This document shows positions 6,683-14,201 of a stretch of 21,011 nt of DNA, piece by piece. Location of the stretch: the NCBI GenBank assembly GCA_041946755.1, contig JBHGBB010000042.1, positions 1-21,011 on the forward strand, written 5' to 3'. A program made the translations under genes and the position numbers. This DNA is from JBHGBB01 sp041946755 (GTDB taxonomy: Bacteria; UBP4; UBA4092; JAOAEQ01). Each line of letters begins with the position of its first letter. Position 1 is the stretch's first letter. The notes under the pieces are model-generated. The model was not told the origin of the DNA, ran no database searches, and saw only the letters and a list, made by a program, of their open reading frames with translations.

Positions 6683-9124
6683 TTAATTTCCTGTTAATTC
6701 AGCTATCACTAAAATAGTTTTGCCGTTTAGATTTAACGGTATTACATTTCCATCGATCTTAATTCCGTTTACCAATAATGATTTCACCCCTCTAGATTTT
6801 CGATTCGGATTCCGCACTTCGATCATATACCGTTTCCCGCGATATATCCGCTGTACGCGATATCCTTTCCACGATGGTGGAATACAGGGATCAATCACCA
6901 ACCCTTTCAGACTCGGGCGGATACCTAGTATATATTGTGCAATGACTACCAACGACCAGGCAGCGGTACCGGTCAACCAGGAGTTTTTGGCTTCACCCGG
7001 ATTCGGTGCGTCCGGTCCGGCAGTCATCTGGCTATATACATACGGTTCACAGCGATAGATATCGATCTGCTCCTCTTTATACGACGGACAAACGCTTTTC
7101 CAATATGCAAACGCTTGGTTCCCATTACCGAGCATCGTTTCCGCAATTTGTATCCAAGTATTATTATGGGTAAATATTCCCGCATTCTCTTTATATCCCG
7201 GCGGGAACGAACTCACTTCACCCAGATGCAAATGATACGTCGCATACGCCGGTTGCTGCAGAATAATTCCGTTCGGAGTCGATAAAAATCGGCGCACTGC
7301 ATTCAGCGCTTTCCGGGCACGACCGTTATCAAGTCCTAACCCACCTAAAATACACCACCCTTGACTCTCGATATATATTTTCCCTTCCTGACATTGTTTC
7401 GACCCGACTTTCCTGCCTTGCGAATCATATGCCCGCAAGAACCAATTCCCATCCCAACCATATTTATCTATTGCCTGCATCATTTTCTTCCGATGGAATA
7501 ATATCTCAATCGCTTTCTTCTTTTTCCCTAACAACTCATATAATTCTGCCATCTTCTGACTGGCATAACAGAACTGGCCGGCGATCATGAGCGATTCGGC
7601 AATCGAGCCTTCAACATCACCGGCAGTCTGGAAACTTTCACCCGGAGTTTTCGAAAAGCAATTCAGGTTTAAACAATCGTTCCAATCCGCATGGCCGATT
7701 AGCGGTAACCCATGCGGCCCGCGATTATTCAATGTATACCTAAACGAAGTCTCTAAATGATCGAACAACGTTGCACCGCTATCCGGTTTATCGGCATATC
7801 CGATTGGTTCATCTAACACACTTAAATCGCCGGTTTCGGCGATATATGCTGACGCTGATATCGGCAGCCATAACGGGTCGTCATTAAATCCCATCCCGGC
7901 TTCAGTATTTCCTTTTTTAGTCAGCGGCTGATATTGATGATAACAGGTTCCATCGGATAACTGGGTTGCCGCCAAATCCAACAGCCGCTGCCGCGCGCGT
8001 TTCGGCTGCAGATGAACCACGCCTAACAAATCCTGATTCGAGTCCCGGAATCCCATGCCACGCCCTATCCCGGTTTCGAATCCTGACGCTGACCGGGAGA
8101 AATTCAGGGTTGCCATAACCTGATATTGATTCCAGATATTGACCATCCTTGAAATATGCGGTTCATCGATTTTAACTTGATATATCGATAATAGCTTATC
8201 CCAATACGACTGCAGCTCTTTGAATGCAGTATCAATCGCCGGGAATTTCAAGTACTGTTTTGCAATTTTATAATATGGGGTTTTATTGATTGTTTTCGGT
8301 TTAATGAATTTCTGCGATTGCGGATTCTCGGCATAGCCTAATAAGAATGCTATCCGTTTTTTCGCACCCGGATTTAGCGTTAGATTTATCTGATGCGCAC
8401 CAACCGGCGCCCAGCCATGGGCGATACTATTAGTGCATTTGCCGGCGATTACCGCTTGCGGAGTATCCAATCCTTCATGCACGCCAACGAATTTATCCCG
8501 GGCGGTATCGAATCCGGCGGTCGGTACATTGGTTGCGAAATAAGCGAAATGATTCCGCCGTTCCCGATATTCGGTTTTATGATAGATTACTCCCGGTTCT
8601 ACTTCTACTTCAGCCAGTGAGAAATTCCGCTGGTAATTAGTCATATCATCCAGCGCGTTCCATAAACAGAATTCGATAAATCCGAATATCTGCAGGTGCT
8701 TCTTTTTAGCAGATAGATTACGGACAGCAACATCCCAGATTTCTTGATTCTGACCCAGAGGAACGAAATAGGTTACCGTTACTTCTACCCCATTTTTTCG
8801 ACCGGTGATTTTGGTATATCCCAATCCATGCCGGCATTCATAGAAATCTAGTTTGGTTCTGGTCGGTTTCCAGGATGGGTTCCAAATCGTTTTTCCATCT
8901 CTTACATATATATATCTGCCATTAGAATCTAGCGGGACATTATTGTATCGATATCGGGTCAACCGGCGAAGTCGCGCATCCTTATAAAAACTATAACCCC
9001 CGGCAGTATTCGAAATAATCCCGAAATACTCTTCCGACCCTAGATAATTCAGCCAGGGTAACGGTGTATCCGGCCGGGTTATCACATACTCCCGATTTTG
9101 GTCATCAAAATAACCATATCCCAT
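6683..9124 (-). CDS. GH94 cellobiose phosphorylase
   Basis: A cytoplasmic phosphorylase converting cellobiose plus phosphate to alpha-glucose-1-phosphate and glucose, saving ATP in cellulose or beta-glucan use. The 813 aa match characterised cellobiose phosphorylases closely across the full length. Matching blocks include the N-terminal YGYFDDQNREYVITRPDTP, LTRYRYNN, RHGLGYTKITG, VEFCLWNA-like FIEFCLWNA, MVNIWNQYQ, GMGFRDSNQDLLG (Asp361), NDDPLW, HADWNDCLNLNC (general acid Asp483), GESFQT, PGYKENAGIF and AKNSWLTGTAAW. The ATG is preceded by a strong AAGGGG seven bases upstream. It appears to be the first gene of a six-gene minus-strand run ending at the prepilin, with a candidate promoter overlapping the inverted repeat at 9186-9218. 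It is clearly distinct from the second GH94 at 2402-4786, so the cluster holds two phosphorylases of different specificity. No signal peptide. Confidence 0.95.
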   Translation of the reverse strand: MGYGYFDDQNREYVITRPDTPLPWLNYLGSEEYFGIISNTAGGYSFYKDARLRRLTRYRYNNVPLDSNGRYIYVRDGKTIWNPSWKPTRTKLDFYECRHGLGYTKITGRKNGVEVTVTYFVPLGQNQEIWDVAVRNLSAKKKHLQIFGFIEFCLWNALDDMTNYQRNFSLAEVEVEPGVIYHKTEYRERRNHFAYFATNVPTAGFDTARDKFVGVHEGLDTPQAVIAGKCTNSIAHGWAPVGAHQINLTLNPGAKKRIAFLLGYAENPQSQKFIKPKTINKTPYYKIAKQYLKFPAIDTAFKELQSYWDKLLSIYQVKIDEPHISRMVNIWNQYQVMATLNFSRSASGFETGIGRGMGFRDSNQDLLGVVHLQPKRARQRLLDLAATQLSDGTCYHQYQPLTKKGNTEAGMGFNDDPLWLPISASAYIAETGDLSVLDEPIGYADKPDSGATLFDHLETSFRYTLNNRGPHGLPLIGHADWNDCLNLNCFSKTPGESFQTAGDVEGSIAESLMIAGQFCYASQKMAELYELLGKKKKAIEILFHRKKMMQAIDKYGWDGNWFLRAYDSQGRKVGSKQCQEGKIYIESQGWCILGGLGLDNGRARKALNAVRRFLSTPNGIILQQPAYATYHLHLGEVSSFPPGYKENAGIFTHNNTWIQIAETMLGNGNQAFAYWKSVCPSYKEEQIDIYRCEPYVYSQMTAGPDAPNPGEAKNSWLTGTAAWSLVVIAQYILGIRPSLKGLVIDPCIPPSWKGYRVQRIYRGKRYMIEVRNPNRKSRGVKSLLVNGIKIDGNVIPLNLNGKTILVIAELTGN

Positions 9125-9172
9125 GTTCTACCCCTTCCGCTAAATCAGAATCCACAGTTTGATATTAAAAGA

Positions 9173-9202
9173 GTTATAAAGTTATGTTGAACTTTTGTCC
9201 AA
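9173..9202 (-). promoter_or_regulatory. Candidate promoter for the GH94-GH130-MBL run
   Basis: On the minus strand, TTGGAC (9202-9197) and TATAAC (9178-9173) are separated by 18 bases and lie about 50 bases before the cellobiose phosphorylase ATG. The -35-like hexamer sits at the centre of the perfect palindrome 9186-9218, so a protein binding the palindrome could block it. The spacing is acceptable but the hexamers are imperfect. Confidence 0.3.
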
Positions 9203-9218
9203 TGGACAAAAGTTCAAC
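9186..9218. repeat. 33-bp perfect palindrome, GTTGAA/TTCAAC family (copy 1)
   Basis: Two 16-base arms, beginning GTTGAACTTTTGTCCA, are perfectly complementary around one central A. The outer GTTGAA...TTCAAC arms recur in the palindromes at 9250-9286 and 20186-20218, with different inner sequences. It lies upstream of the cellobiose phosphorylase gene in the 397-base non-coding block 9125-9521. Confidence 0.85.
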
Positions 9219-9249
9219 TTCGATATATTACTAAATTGTATCTAGTTTT

Positions 9250-9286
9250 ATGTTGAATTTAGCTCAATTTGAGCTTAATTCAACAT
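9250..9286. repeat. 37-bp near-perfect palindrome, GTTGAA/TTCAAC family (copy 2)
   Basis: The outer arms ATGTTGAATT / AATTCAACAT flank a single T-T mismatch, then an inner stem AGCTCAA / TTGAGCT around one central T. The outer arms match copy 1, while the inner stem is different yet still self-complementary. Confidence 0.85.
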
Positions 9287-9335
9287 GGTTTTATAACTAT
9301 CAATAAATCAATACAATACCATAACTATGACCTTC

Positions 9336-9372
9336 AACTTGAATTTTACGCCATTGGCGTAAAATTCAAGTT
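9336..9372. repeat. 37-bp perfect palindrome, related family (copy 3)
   Basis: Two 18-base arms starting AACTTGAATTTTACGCCA are perfectly complementary around one central T. It is 50 bases from copy 2. The arm contains CTTGAATTTT rather than GTTGAA, so it is a relative of the other copies rather than an exact family member. The apex CCA-T-TGG resembles copy 1. Confidence 0.85.
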
Positions 9373-9417
9373 CTTACTCTCTTCTGAAACATTACATTTT
9401 TGTACTATATTCGGTAG

Positions 9418-9452
9418 TATAACCCGAATTGGTCCAACCAATTCGGGTTATA
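9418..9452. repeat. AACCCGAATTGGT palindrome (copy 1)
   Basis: A 16-base stem (TATAACCCGAATTGGT and its complement) with a 3-base CCA loop. The inner 29 bases recur at 19686-19714 with the same stem. In both places a GTAGGG-type hairpin element lies within 75 bases downstream, so the two element types travel together. Confidence 0.85.
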
Positions 9453-9468
9453 TCCTGTTAATCGCTCG

Positions 9469-9525
9469 GTAGGGATGATGCATGCATCGCCTGATATAAA
9501 GGGCGACTCAGTGAGTCGCCCCTAC
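9469..9525 (-). repeat. GTAGGGG two-hairpin element (copy D), overlapping the GH42 stop
   Basis: A 57-base element in the opposite orientation to the copies at 19491 and 19788. Read on the minus strand it starts GTAGGGGCGACTCA and forms a 10-bp stem around one base. It then has a 9-base AT-rich spacer and a GATGCATGCATC hairpin ending ATCCCTAC, in which the outer stem is partly decayed. Its first bases on the minus strand supply the TAG stop of the GH42 gene (9522-9524). It is related to the REP/MITE class by structure; no mobilising gene is present in the window. Confidence 0.85.
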
Positions 9526-11555
9526 TTTTTACAGATTAAGACACCGTATCCCGGGATTTTATACTTCCCGTTAACCCGTTTTTGCGATAATAAATCAAGC
9601 TGTTTTGTCGAGCCGAAATCAACGGTTACCGGTTTAGGATTATGGTTTAAGATGAACGTATATATGGTTTTTCCTTTACTCCGCTGGGTAACTTCTACTC
9701 CAATCGGCGTTTTTAAGATCGGTAGTATCCCCTGCTTTTTGCTTAATTCGATTAGGAACCGGTCAAGAAATTTCGGTTCGATATCAGTTGCCAGATAATA
9801 TGCTTTACCTGCCCCGAACCGGTTTTCGGTTATTGCCGGTCTCCCGGTGTAGAAATCATGCTTATATACCGCAATAACTTTTGCGGTTTCTGCATGAAGT
9901 AAATCGCATACCAGACCGCATTTAAACCTACCTTCTATCCCAGCGAATTGCTGGTTTATTACCACTGCATTCGATTGGTCCGGGAATAATGCATCGATTT
10001 CTTCTACCCAGATTCCTAATAGTTTCCTAAGTTCACCGGGATAGCCACCGAGTGTAACCAAATCATTTTCATTCACCCATCCGCTGAAAAAGGTGGTTAC
10101 CAAAATCCCACCTGATTCAACAAATGCTTCTAATCGTTTCGCTACCCCCGGTTTTACCATATACAGTACCGGGGCAATGATTAGTTTATACTTAGAGAAC
10201 TCGCCTTCTTCCGGTAAGAAATCTACCGGAATATTATGTTGATTGAACGCTCGATAATATTTCTCGATCTGCGGGATATATTTCAAATCGGCACTCGGAC
10301 CGCTGGAATATTCTACTGCCCACCAGTTTTCCCAATCGAAAATAATCCCTACCTTAGCTTGCGGCCGCGAATCCAGAATCGCATCGGTCAATCCGGCTAG
10401 TTCTTCACCCAACTGTTTGACTTCCTCAAATACCCGGGTATGTTCATGCCCGGCATGCGAGATTACCGCACCATGATATTTTTCACAGGCACCGCGCGAC
10501 CGCCGGAGTTGGAAATACATTATTGAATCCGATCCATGCGCTATTGCCTGATAACTCCATAACCGCATTTTACCCGGCCGTTTTAAGGCATTATACGCCT
10601 GCCAGTTGGTCTGACTTGGGGTTTGTTCCATTAATAGAAACGGCTGAGTTCCTTTCAAACTCCGCATCAAATCATGCCGTAACGCGACATTACTCGGGTC
10701 TTCGATATTCGATGGATAATTATCCCAGGCGATGACATCCATATGTTTCGCCCAATCGAAATAATTCAGAGTCTTAAAAGTTCCCATCAGATTGGTGGTT
10801 ACCGGAACATCTGGCGTGATTTCGTTCAGTACTTTCTTCTCACCTAGATAGCATGCGAGATTACTATCCGAAATAAATCGGCGGTAATCGAGTGACATAC
10901 TCTGGAAACAGGTACCTTCCAGCCCACCGCGCGGATATTCTTCTGATAAATAAGATGACGGCACGATTTCGTCCCAAGCATAAAACGTATGTCCCCAGAA
11001 ATTGGTATACCATCGCTGGTTAAGCTCTTCAATAGTCCCATATCGTTTCTGCAACCAGATACGGAACGATTTCGCACAGGTATCGCAGTAGCATGATGGA
11101 CCATATTCATTACTTACATGCCAGAGCACCAACCCCGGATGAGATTGATATCGTTCCGCCAGTTTCCGGGCGATAAGCTGCGTCGCTTTCCGAAATTCGG
11201 TACTATTAGGACAGAAATTCATTCGCATTCCATGCTGCCGTCTATACCCATCGATAGTCACCGGTAGAATCTCAGGGTATTTCTTGGATAACCATGCCGG
11301 CTGTGCGGCAGTTGAGGTAGCGAGACAAACTGATATTTTATGCTGATATAATAAATCCATTACTTCATCTAGCCAACCGAAATTGAACTCCTCTTCTTTC
11401 GGCTGCAACTTCGCCCAACTGAATATCGCTACTGACGCGATATTGATATTCGCTAATTTAAACAACCGGATATCTTCTTGCCAGATTTCTTGCGGCCACT
11501 GGTCTGGATTATAATCCCCGCCATACAGGAATCGCGGGAGTTTGGTGAGACTCAT
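9522..11555 (-). CDS. GH42 beta-galactosidase
   Basis: A cytoplasmic beta-galactosidase of family GH42 that removes terminal galactose from imported oligosaccharides. The TIM barrel opens with LYGGDYNPDQWP. Glu150 in LWHVSNEYG is the acid/base and Glu310 in FLLMEQTPSQTNWQ the nucleophile. CYCDTC just after the acid/base, with the Cys of NFCPNS before it, forms the zinc-binding cysteine set found in many GH42 enzymes. The trimerisation domain (about residues 395-600) and a short C-terminal beta domain ending PGYGVLICKK complete the normal 677-aa length. ATG start with GAGG about seven bases upstream. No signal peptide. The TAG stop lies inside a repeat element, so the last residues may have been set by its insertion. 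A repeat-like 174-base gap separates it from the GH29 gene upstream. Confidence 0.95.
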   Translation of the reverse strand: MSLTKLPRFLYGGDYNPDQWPQEIWQEDIRLFKLANINIASVAIFSWAKLQPKEEEFNFGWLDEVMDLLYQHKISVCLATSTAAQPAWLSKKYPEILPVTIDGYRRQHGMRMNFCPNSTEFRKATQLIARKLAERYQSHPGLVLWHVSNEYGPSCYCDTCAKSFRIWLQKRYGTIEELNQRWYTNFWGHTFYAWDEIVPSSYLSEEYPRGGLEGTCFQSMSLDYRRFISDSNLACYLGEKKVLNEITPDVPVTTNLMGTFKTLNYFDWAKHMDVIAWDNYPSNIEDPSNVALRHDLMRSLKGTQPFLLMEQTPSQTNWQAYNALKRPGKMRLWSYQAIAHGSDSIMYFQLRRSRGACEKYHGAVISHAGHEHTRVFEEVKQLGEELAGLTDAILDSRPQAKVGIIFDWENWWAVEYSSGPSADLKYIPQIEKYYRAFNQHNIPVDFLPEEGEFSKYKLIIAPVLYMVKPGVAKRLEAFVESGGILVTTFFSGWVNENDLVTLGGYPGELRKLLGIWVEEIDALFPDQSNAVVINQQFAGIEGRFKCGLVCDLLHAETAKVIAVYKHDFYTGRPAITENRFGAGKAYYLATDIEPKFLDRFLIELSKKQGILPILKTPIGVEVTQRSKGKTIYTFILNHNPKPVTVDFGSTKQLDLLSQKRVNGKYKIPGYGVLICKK

Positions 11556-11581
11556 ATATTACCTCGGCTTGTATTACAAAC

Positions 11582-11722
11582 GTTTCTCGCAAAGACCGCA
11601 AAGAAAGAAATAAGCTCGCAAAGAAAACCCAATACTTAGATCAAACGAAAATATTTATATTTATAGCTTCTGCTTTTCTTTGCGTTCTTAGCGATTTAAC
11701 CTTAGCGCCCTTTGCGAGAAAC
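11582..11722. repeat. MITE-like element with GTTTCTCGCAAAG terminal inverted repeats
   Basis: The 13-mer GTTTCTCGCAAAG at 11582-11594 is the exact reverse complement of 11710-11722. The 141-base interval has further matching CGCAAAGA motifs on the left and TCTTTGCG motifs on the right around an AT-rich centre. It fills almost the whole gap between GH29 and GH42. No ORF and no clear target-site duplication is seen. CGCAAAGA-type interspersed filler is common in environmental genomes; mobility is inferred only from structure. Confidence 0.6.
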
Positions 11723-11729
11723 AATTACG

Positions 11730-13016
11730 CTAATCTTTTAGTTTATCCAACTTAATGTTAATCGAAATCGGCTCTTCAAATTCGAGTTTGATTACGGTAC
11801 AATACTGGTCGTTCTCTGGTTCCGGTACTTCTATCCAGAGTATCCCGGGAATACCTGCCCATGGTGCACCACCGAGTTTCTTATACTTCAGCTCGGTTCC
11901 TGAGCCAAGGACTGTCGCCCGTTTGACATCGTTCAGCATCCCTTTAACTGCAATCGATTCCCATGGCCGGTCGAAACAGAACAGATATAAGGTTTTCCGG
12001 TCTTTCGATAAGGTTGACGCACCGTTGAATAGTCCGGGAGGTAACCCGGCAATAGTCGAATATATCGCCGGTTCATGTTTTTTAATCCATTTCCCAAGCT
12101 CTAATAACCGCTGTTCTTGTTCCGGAACAATCGTTCCATCTTCTTTCGGCCCGATATCCAATAAGAGGTTGCCGCCTAGTCCAATACAATCAGCGAACAT
12201 TCGGATGATCTGGCGCACCGATTTATATTCAGTATCTTTACCTTGATATCCCCAGGAATTATTGATGGTCATACAGAATTCCCAAGGCCCGTTCGGTGAG
12301 ACTACCGGTAGCGCTTGTTCCGGAGTAGAATAATCGCCATACCCTAGCATCCGGGAATTGATAATCGTTCCCGGGCTTAATTGCTCGATATATTCCCGGA
12401 GCTCTTTCATCTTCCACTGGTCCACATCGCGTTCCCAATCCCCATCAAACCAGAATAAGTCTAATGGTTTATAAGTGGTGAGAATTTCTTTGATTTGTCC
12501 CCGATGGAATTTTAGGAATCGTTCCCAACGAGCATAATCTTCTATATCATTTTTCGGGTCGCGGAACCGATTTCGGGCTAAAGTAGCTAACTGCGATTTA
12601 TGCTCTTTACTAAACACCGTGGCATAATCCGGATGTGACCAGTCCAAATGCGAAAAATATAAGCCGACTTTTAGGTTTCTTTTACGCAACGCTGCGCAGT
12701 ATAGAGCAATTAAATCTCTACCAGCCGGGGTTTTCTTAACTACACTTAATTCGCTCAATTTGGTATCGAATAGCGATACTCCATCATGATGTTTTGAAGT
12801 TAACACCGCATACTTTGCACCGGAGTTTACGAATAAGTCTGCCCACTGGTTAGGATTATAGTTTTTTGCCGTGAACCCATTCAACTGCTGCATATATTCG
12901 TCGTAGGTTACTTGACCGAGGTAAAACGACCAGGATTCGGCTATCCCTTTAACCGCGTATATCCCCCAATGGATAAATATCCCGAGTTTCGCATCCAGAA
13001 ACCAATCTTGCATCAT
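11730..13016 (-). CDS. GH29 alpha-L-fucosidase
   Basis: A cytoplasmic retaining alpha-L-fucosidase of GH29 that removes fucose from oligosaccharides such as xyloglucan or N-glycan fragments. WFLDAKLGIFIHWGIYAVKG at the N-terminus and YAVLTSKHHDGVSLFDTKLS are family hallmarks. Asp191 in LFWFDGDWE is the predicted nucleophile, and the acid/base is poorly conserved in this family and not assigned. NNSWGYQ and LLLDIGPKEDGTI follow, and a short beta-sandwich forms the C-terminus. At 428 aa it is at the compact end of the family. It starts at an ATG-ATG pair without a visible Shine-Dalgarno sequence. No signal peptide, so it should act on imported sugars. It follows the GH5 gene by 87 bases and precedes GH42. 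Confidence 0.93.
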   Translation of the reverse strand: MMQDWFLDAKLGIFIHWGIYAVKGIAESWSFYLGQVTYDEYMQQLNGFTAKNYNPNQWADLFVNSGAKYAVLTSKHHDGVSLFDTKLSELSVVKKTPAGRDLIALYCAALRKRNLKVGLYFSHLDWSHPDYATVFSKEHKSQLATLARNRFRDPKNDIEDYARWERFLKFHRGQIKEILTTYKPLDLFWFDGDWERDVDQWKMKELREYIEQLSPGTIINSRMLGYGDYSTPEQALPVVSPNGPWEFCMTINNSWGYQGKDTEYKSVRQIIRMFADCIGLGGNLLLDIGPKEDGTIVPEQEQRLLELGKWIKKHEPAIYSTIAGLPPGLFNGASTLSKDRKTLYLFCFDRPWESIAVKGMLNDVKRATVLGSGTELKYKKLGGAPWAGIPGILWIEVPEPENDQYCTVIKLEFEEPISINIKLDKLKD

Positions 13017-13027
13017 AGTAAATAATT

Positions 13028-13090
13028 GTCAGTTGTCAGTTTTCAGTCGTCAGTTTTTTGTCTAACAACTAACAACCAACAACTAACAAC
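13028..13090. repeat. TGTCAGT / AACAACTAACAACC simple direct repeats
   Basis: Short degenerate direct repeats of GTCAGTT (four near-copies from 13028) are followed by near-copies of AACAACTAAC to 13090. They occupy most of the gap between GH5 and GH29. Units vary and are too short for CRISPR. Confidence 0.5.
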
Positions 13091-13103
13091 TTGGTTTTTA
13101 ATA

Positions 13104-14129
13104 TTACTTCGTCAATGCATCGAGTAACGGTTTCCGCCATTCTTTCTTTTCCGGATCATAGACCCCGAATCCGGAACAGAATTCCCAATATCCGAATGAT
13201 ATCCCGCGGTTCAGCGATTGCTCTACAACAAAGTGGGTATACCGCGCACGGGAATCCATCTCTGCCGCACTGAATACCCCAAATTCTCCGAGATACATCG
13301 GCCGATGATGCTTTTCCCCCCAACGCTGCGCATAGGATAAATCTTTAATCACCGCTTGTTTTTCCTTTTCAGTTCCAGTCCATTTGGTACCCAGCCATTT
13401 ATCCGACCCTTTAACCCAACTTGCTCCTTGATGAGTCAGTTTATACGGTAAATAATAATGGACTGTAGCAATAAGATTCCGGTCTTCTTCCGGTAACGCA
13501 AATGTCGGTAATGCGCTGATACTATTCCAATATATCGGCCCTGCCATAATTATCCGATCGGGATTAGACTGCCGGATAACGTTAATTACCTCTTTAGTGA
13601 TGCGTTTCCATTTAGCAGCACCGATAGTCATACTCGGCTCATTTAAAATTTCGAATACTACGGTATCCGGCTGGGTCTTGAAATGTTCTGCAACTTGTTT
13701 CCATAACCCAAGAAATCGCGGCAACTCTTTATCCGGATTGACATTCATATCTTCATAATGATGGAAATTGATGATTACCGCTAAATGATTTTTTACCGAT
13801 TCATTTACCGCCCATTCCGCACGTGCCATGAATTTCGGGTCGATGGTATACGGTGCGGTAGAATCGGCATGCGCTGACCACCGAATCGGTATCCGGACCG
13901 AATCGAACCCGGCATTCTTAATCAATGGAAAATACGACTCTTCTAAAGTTACTCCCCATTCCCCTTCAGTCGGAGCATCCAACGCATTCCCGAGATTAAC
14001 TCCGCGACCGAGTTGTTTATTTATCTGGAATGCTTTACTATCCGATCCTTTCGCTGAAACGGTAACCATTGCCAAACAACAAATGCATAATCCGGTTAAT
14101 ATCTGAGTTAAAATACTCGGATGATTCAT
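13104..14129 (-). CDS. Secreted GH5 endo-beta-1,4-glucanase (cellulase)
   Basis: An exported single-domain endoglucanase of family GH5 acting on cellulose, mixed beta-glucan, glucomannan or xyloglucan. Residues 1-26 form a signal peptide ending VSA. The TIM barrel shows GRGVNLGNALDAPTEGEWG, FDSVRIPIRW, INFHHYEDM, FEILNEPS with acid/base Glu164, HYYLPYKLTHQG, and YLGEFGVF with nucleophile Glu282. The closing FGYWEFCSGFGVYD is also typical. The 341-aa length is that of a catalytic domain alone, with no carbohydrate-binding module. ATG start with AAGGAG about nine bases upstream. It lies 72 bases downstream of the serine hydrolase, with a small hairpin element in the gap. The pattern recalls the small thermostable endoglucanases of subfamily GH5_25, but subfamily and substrate are not certain. 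Confidence 0.94.
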   Translation of the reverse strand: MNHPSILTQILTGLCICCLAMVTVSAKGSDSKAFQINKQLGRGVNLGNALDAPTEGEWGVTLEESYFPLIKNAGFDSVRIPIRWSAHADSTAPYTIDPKFMARAEWAVNESVKNHLAVIINFHHYEDMNVNPDKELPRFLGLWKQVAEHFKTQPDTVVFEILNEPSMTIGAAKWKRITKEVINVIRQSNPDRIIMAGPIYWNSISALPTFALPEEDRNLIATVHYYLPYKLTHQGASWVKGSDKWLGTKWTGTEKEKQAVIKDLSYAQRWGEKHHRPMYLGEFGVFSAAEMDSRARYTHFVVEQSLNRGISFGYWEFCSGFGVYDPEKKEWRKPLLDALTK

Positions 14130-14166
14130 GATAGTTTTCTCCTTAATAAATCGAAGTATATTCGTT

Positions 14167-14193
14167 GTAAGGGCGGGGCAACCCCGCCCCTAC
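14167..14193. repeat. GTAGGGG-type single-hairpin element (copy E)
   Basis: A 27-base element with one module, GGGCGGGG-CAA-CCCCGCCC, between GTAA and CTAC ends. It lies nine bases past the stop of the serine hydrolase and before the GH5 gene. On the plus strand the hairpin is followed by six T, but no plus-strand gene ends here, so I do not call it a terminator. Confidence 0.75.
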
Positions 14194-14201
14194 TTTTTTA
14201 C

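Noticed and set aside
11755..12246. 163-codon plus-strand open frame
   Set aside because: It is antisense to the conserved GH29 sequence and shows no family motif or ribosome binding site.
13028..13090. Possible CRISPR array
   Set aside because: Units are 7-10 bases, degenerate and without spacers of regular length, and no cas gene is near.
14167..14200. Rho-independent terminator (hairpin plus T-run) on the plus strand
   Set aside because: No plus-strand gene ends here and the hairpin belongs to the GTAGGGG element family. The T-run is on the wrong side for the minus-strand genes.
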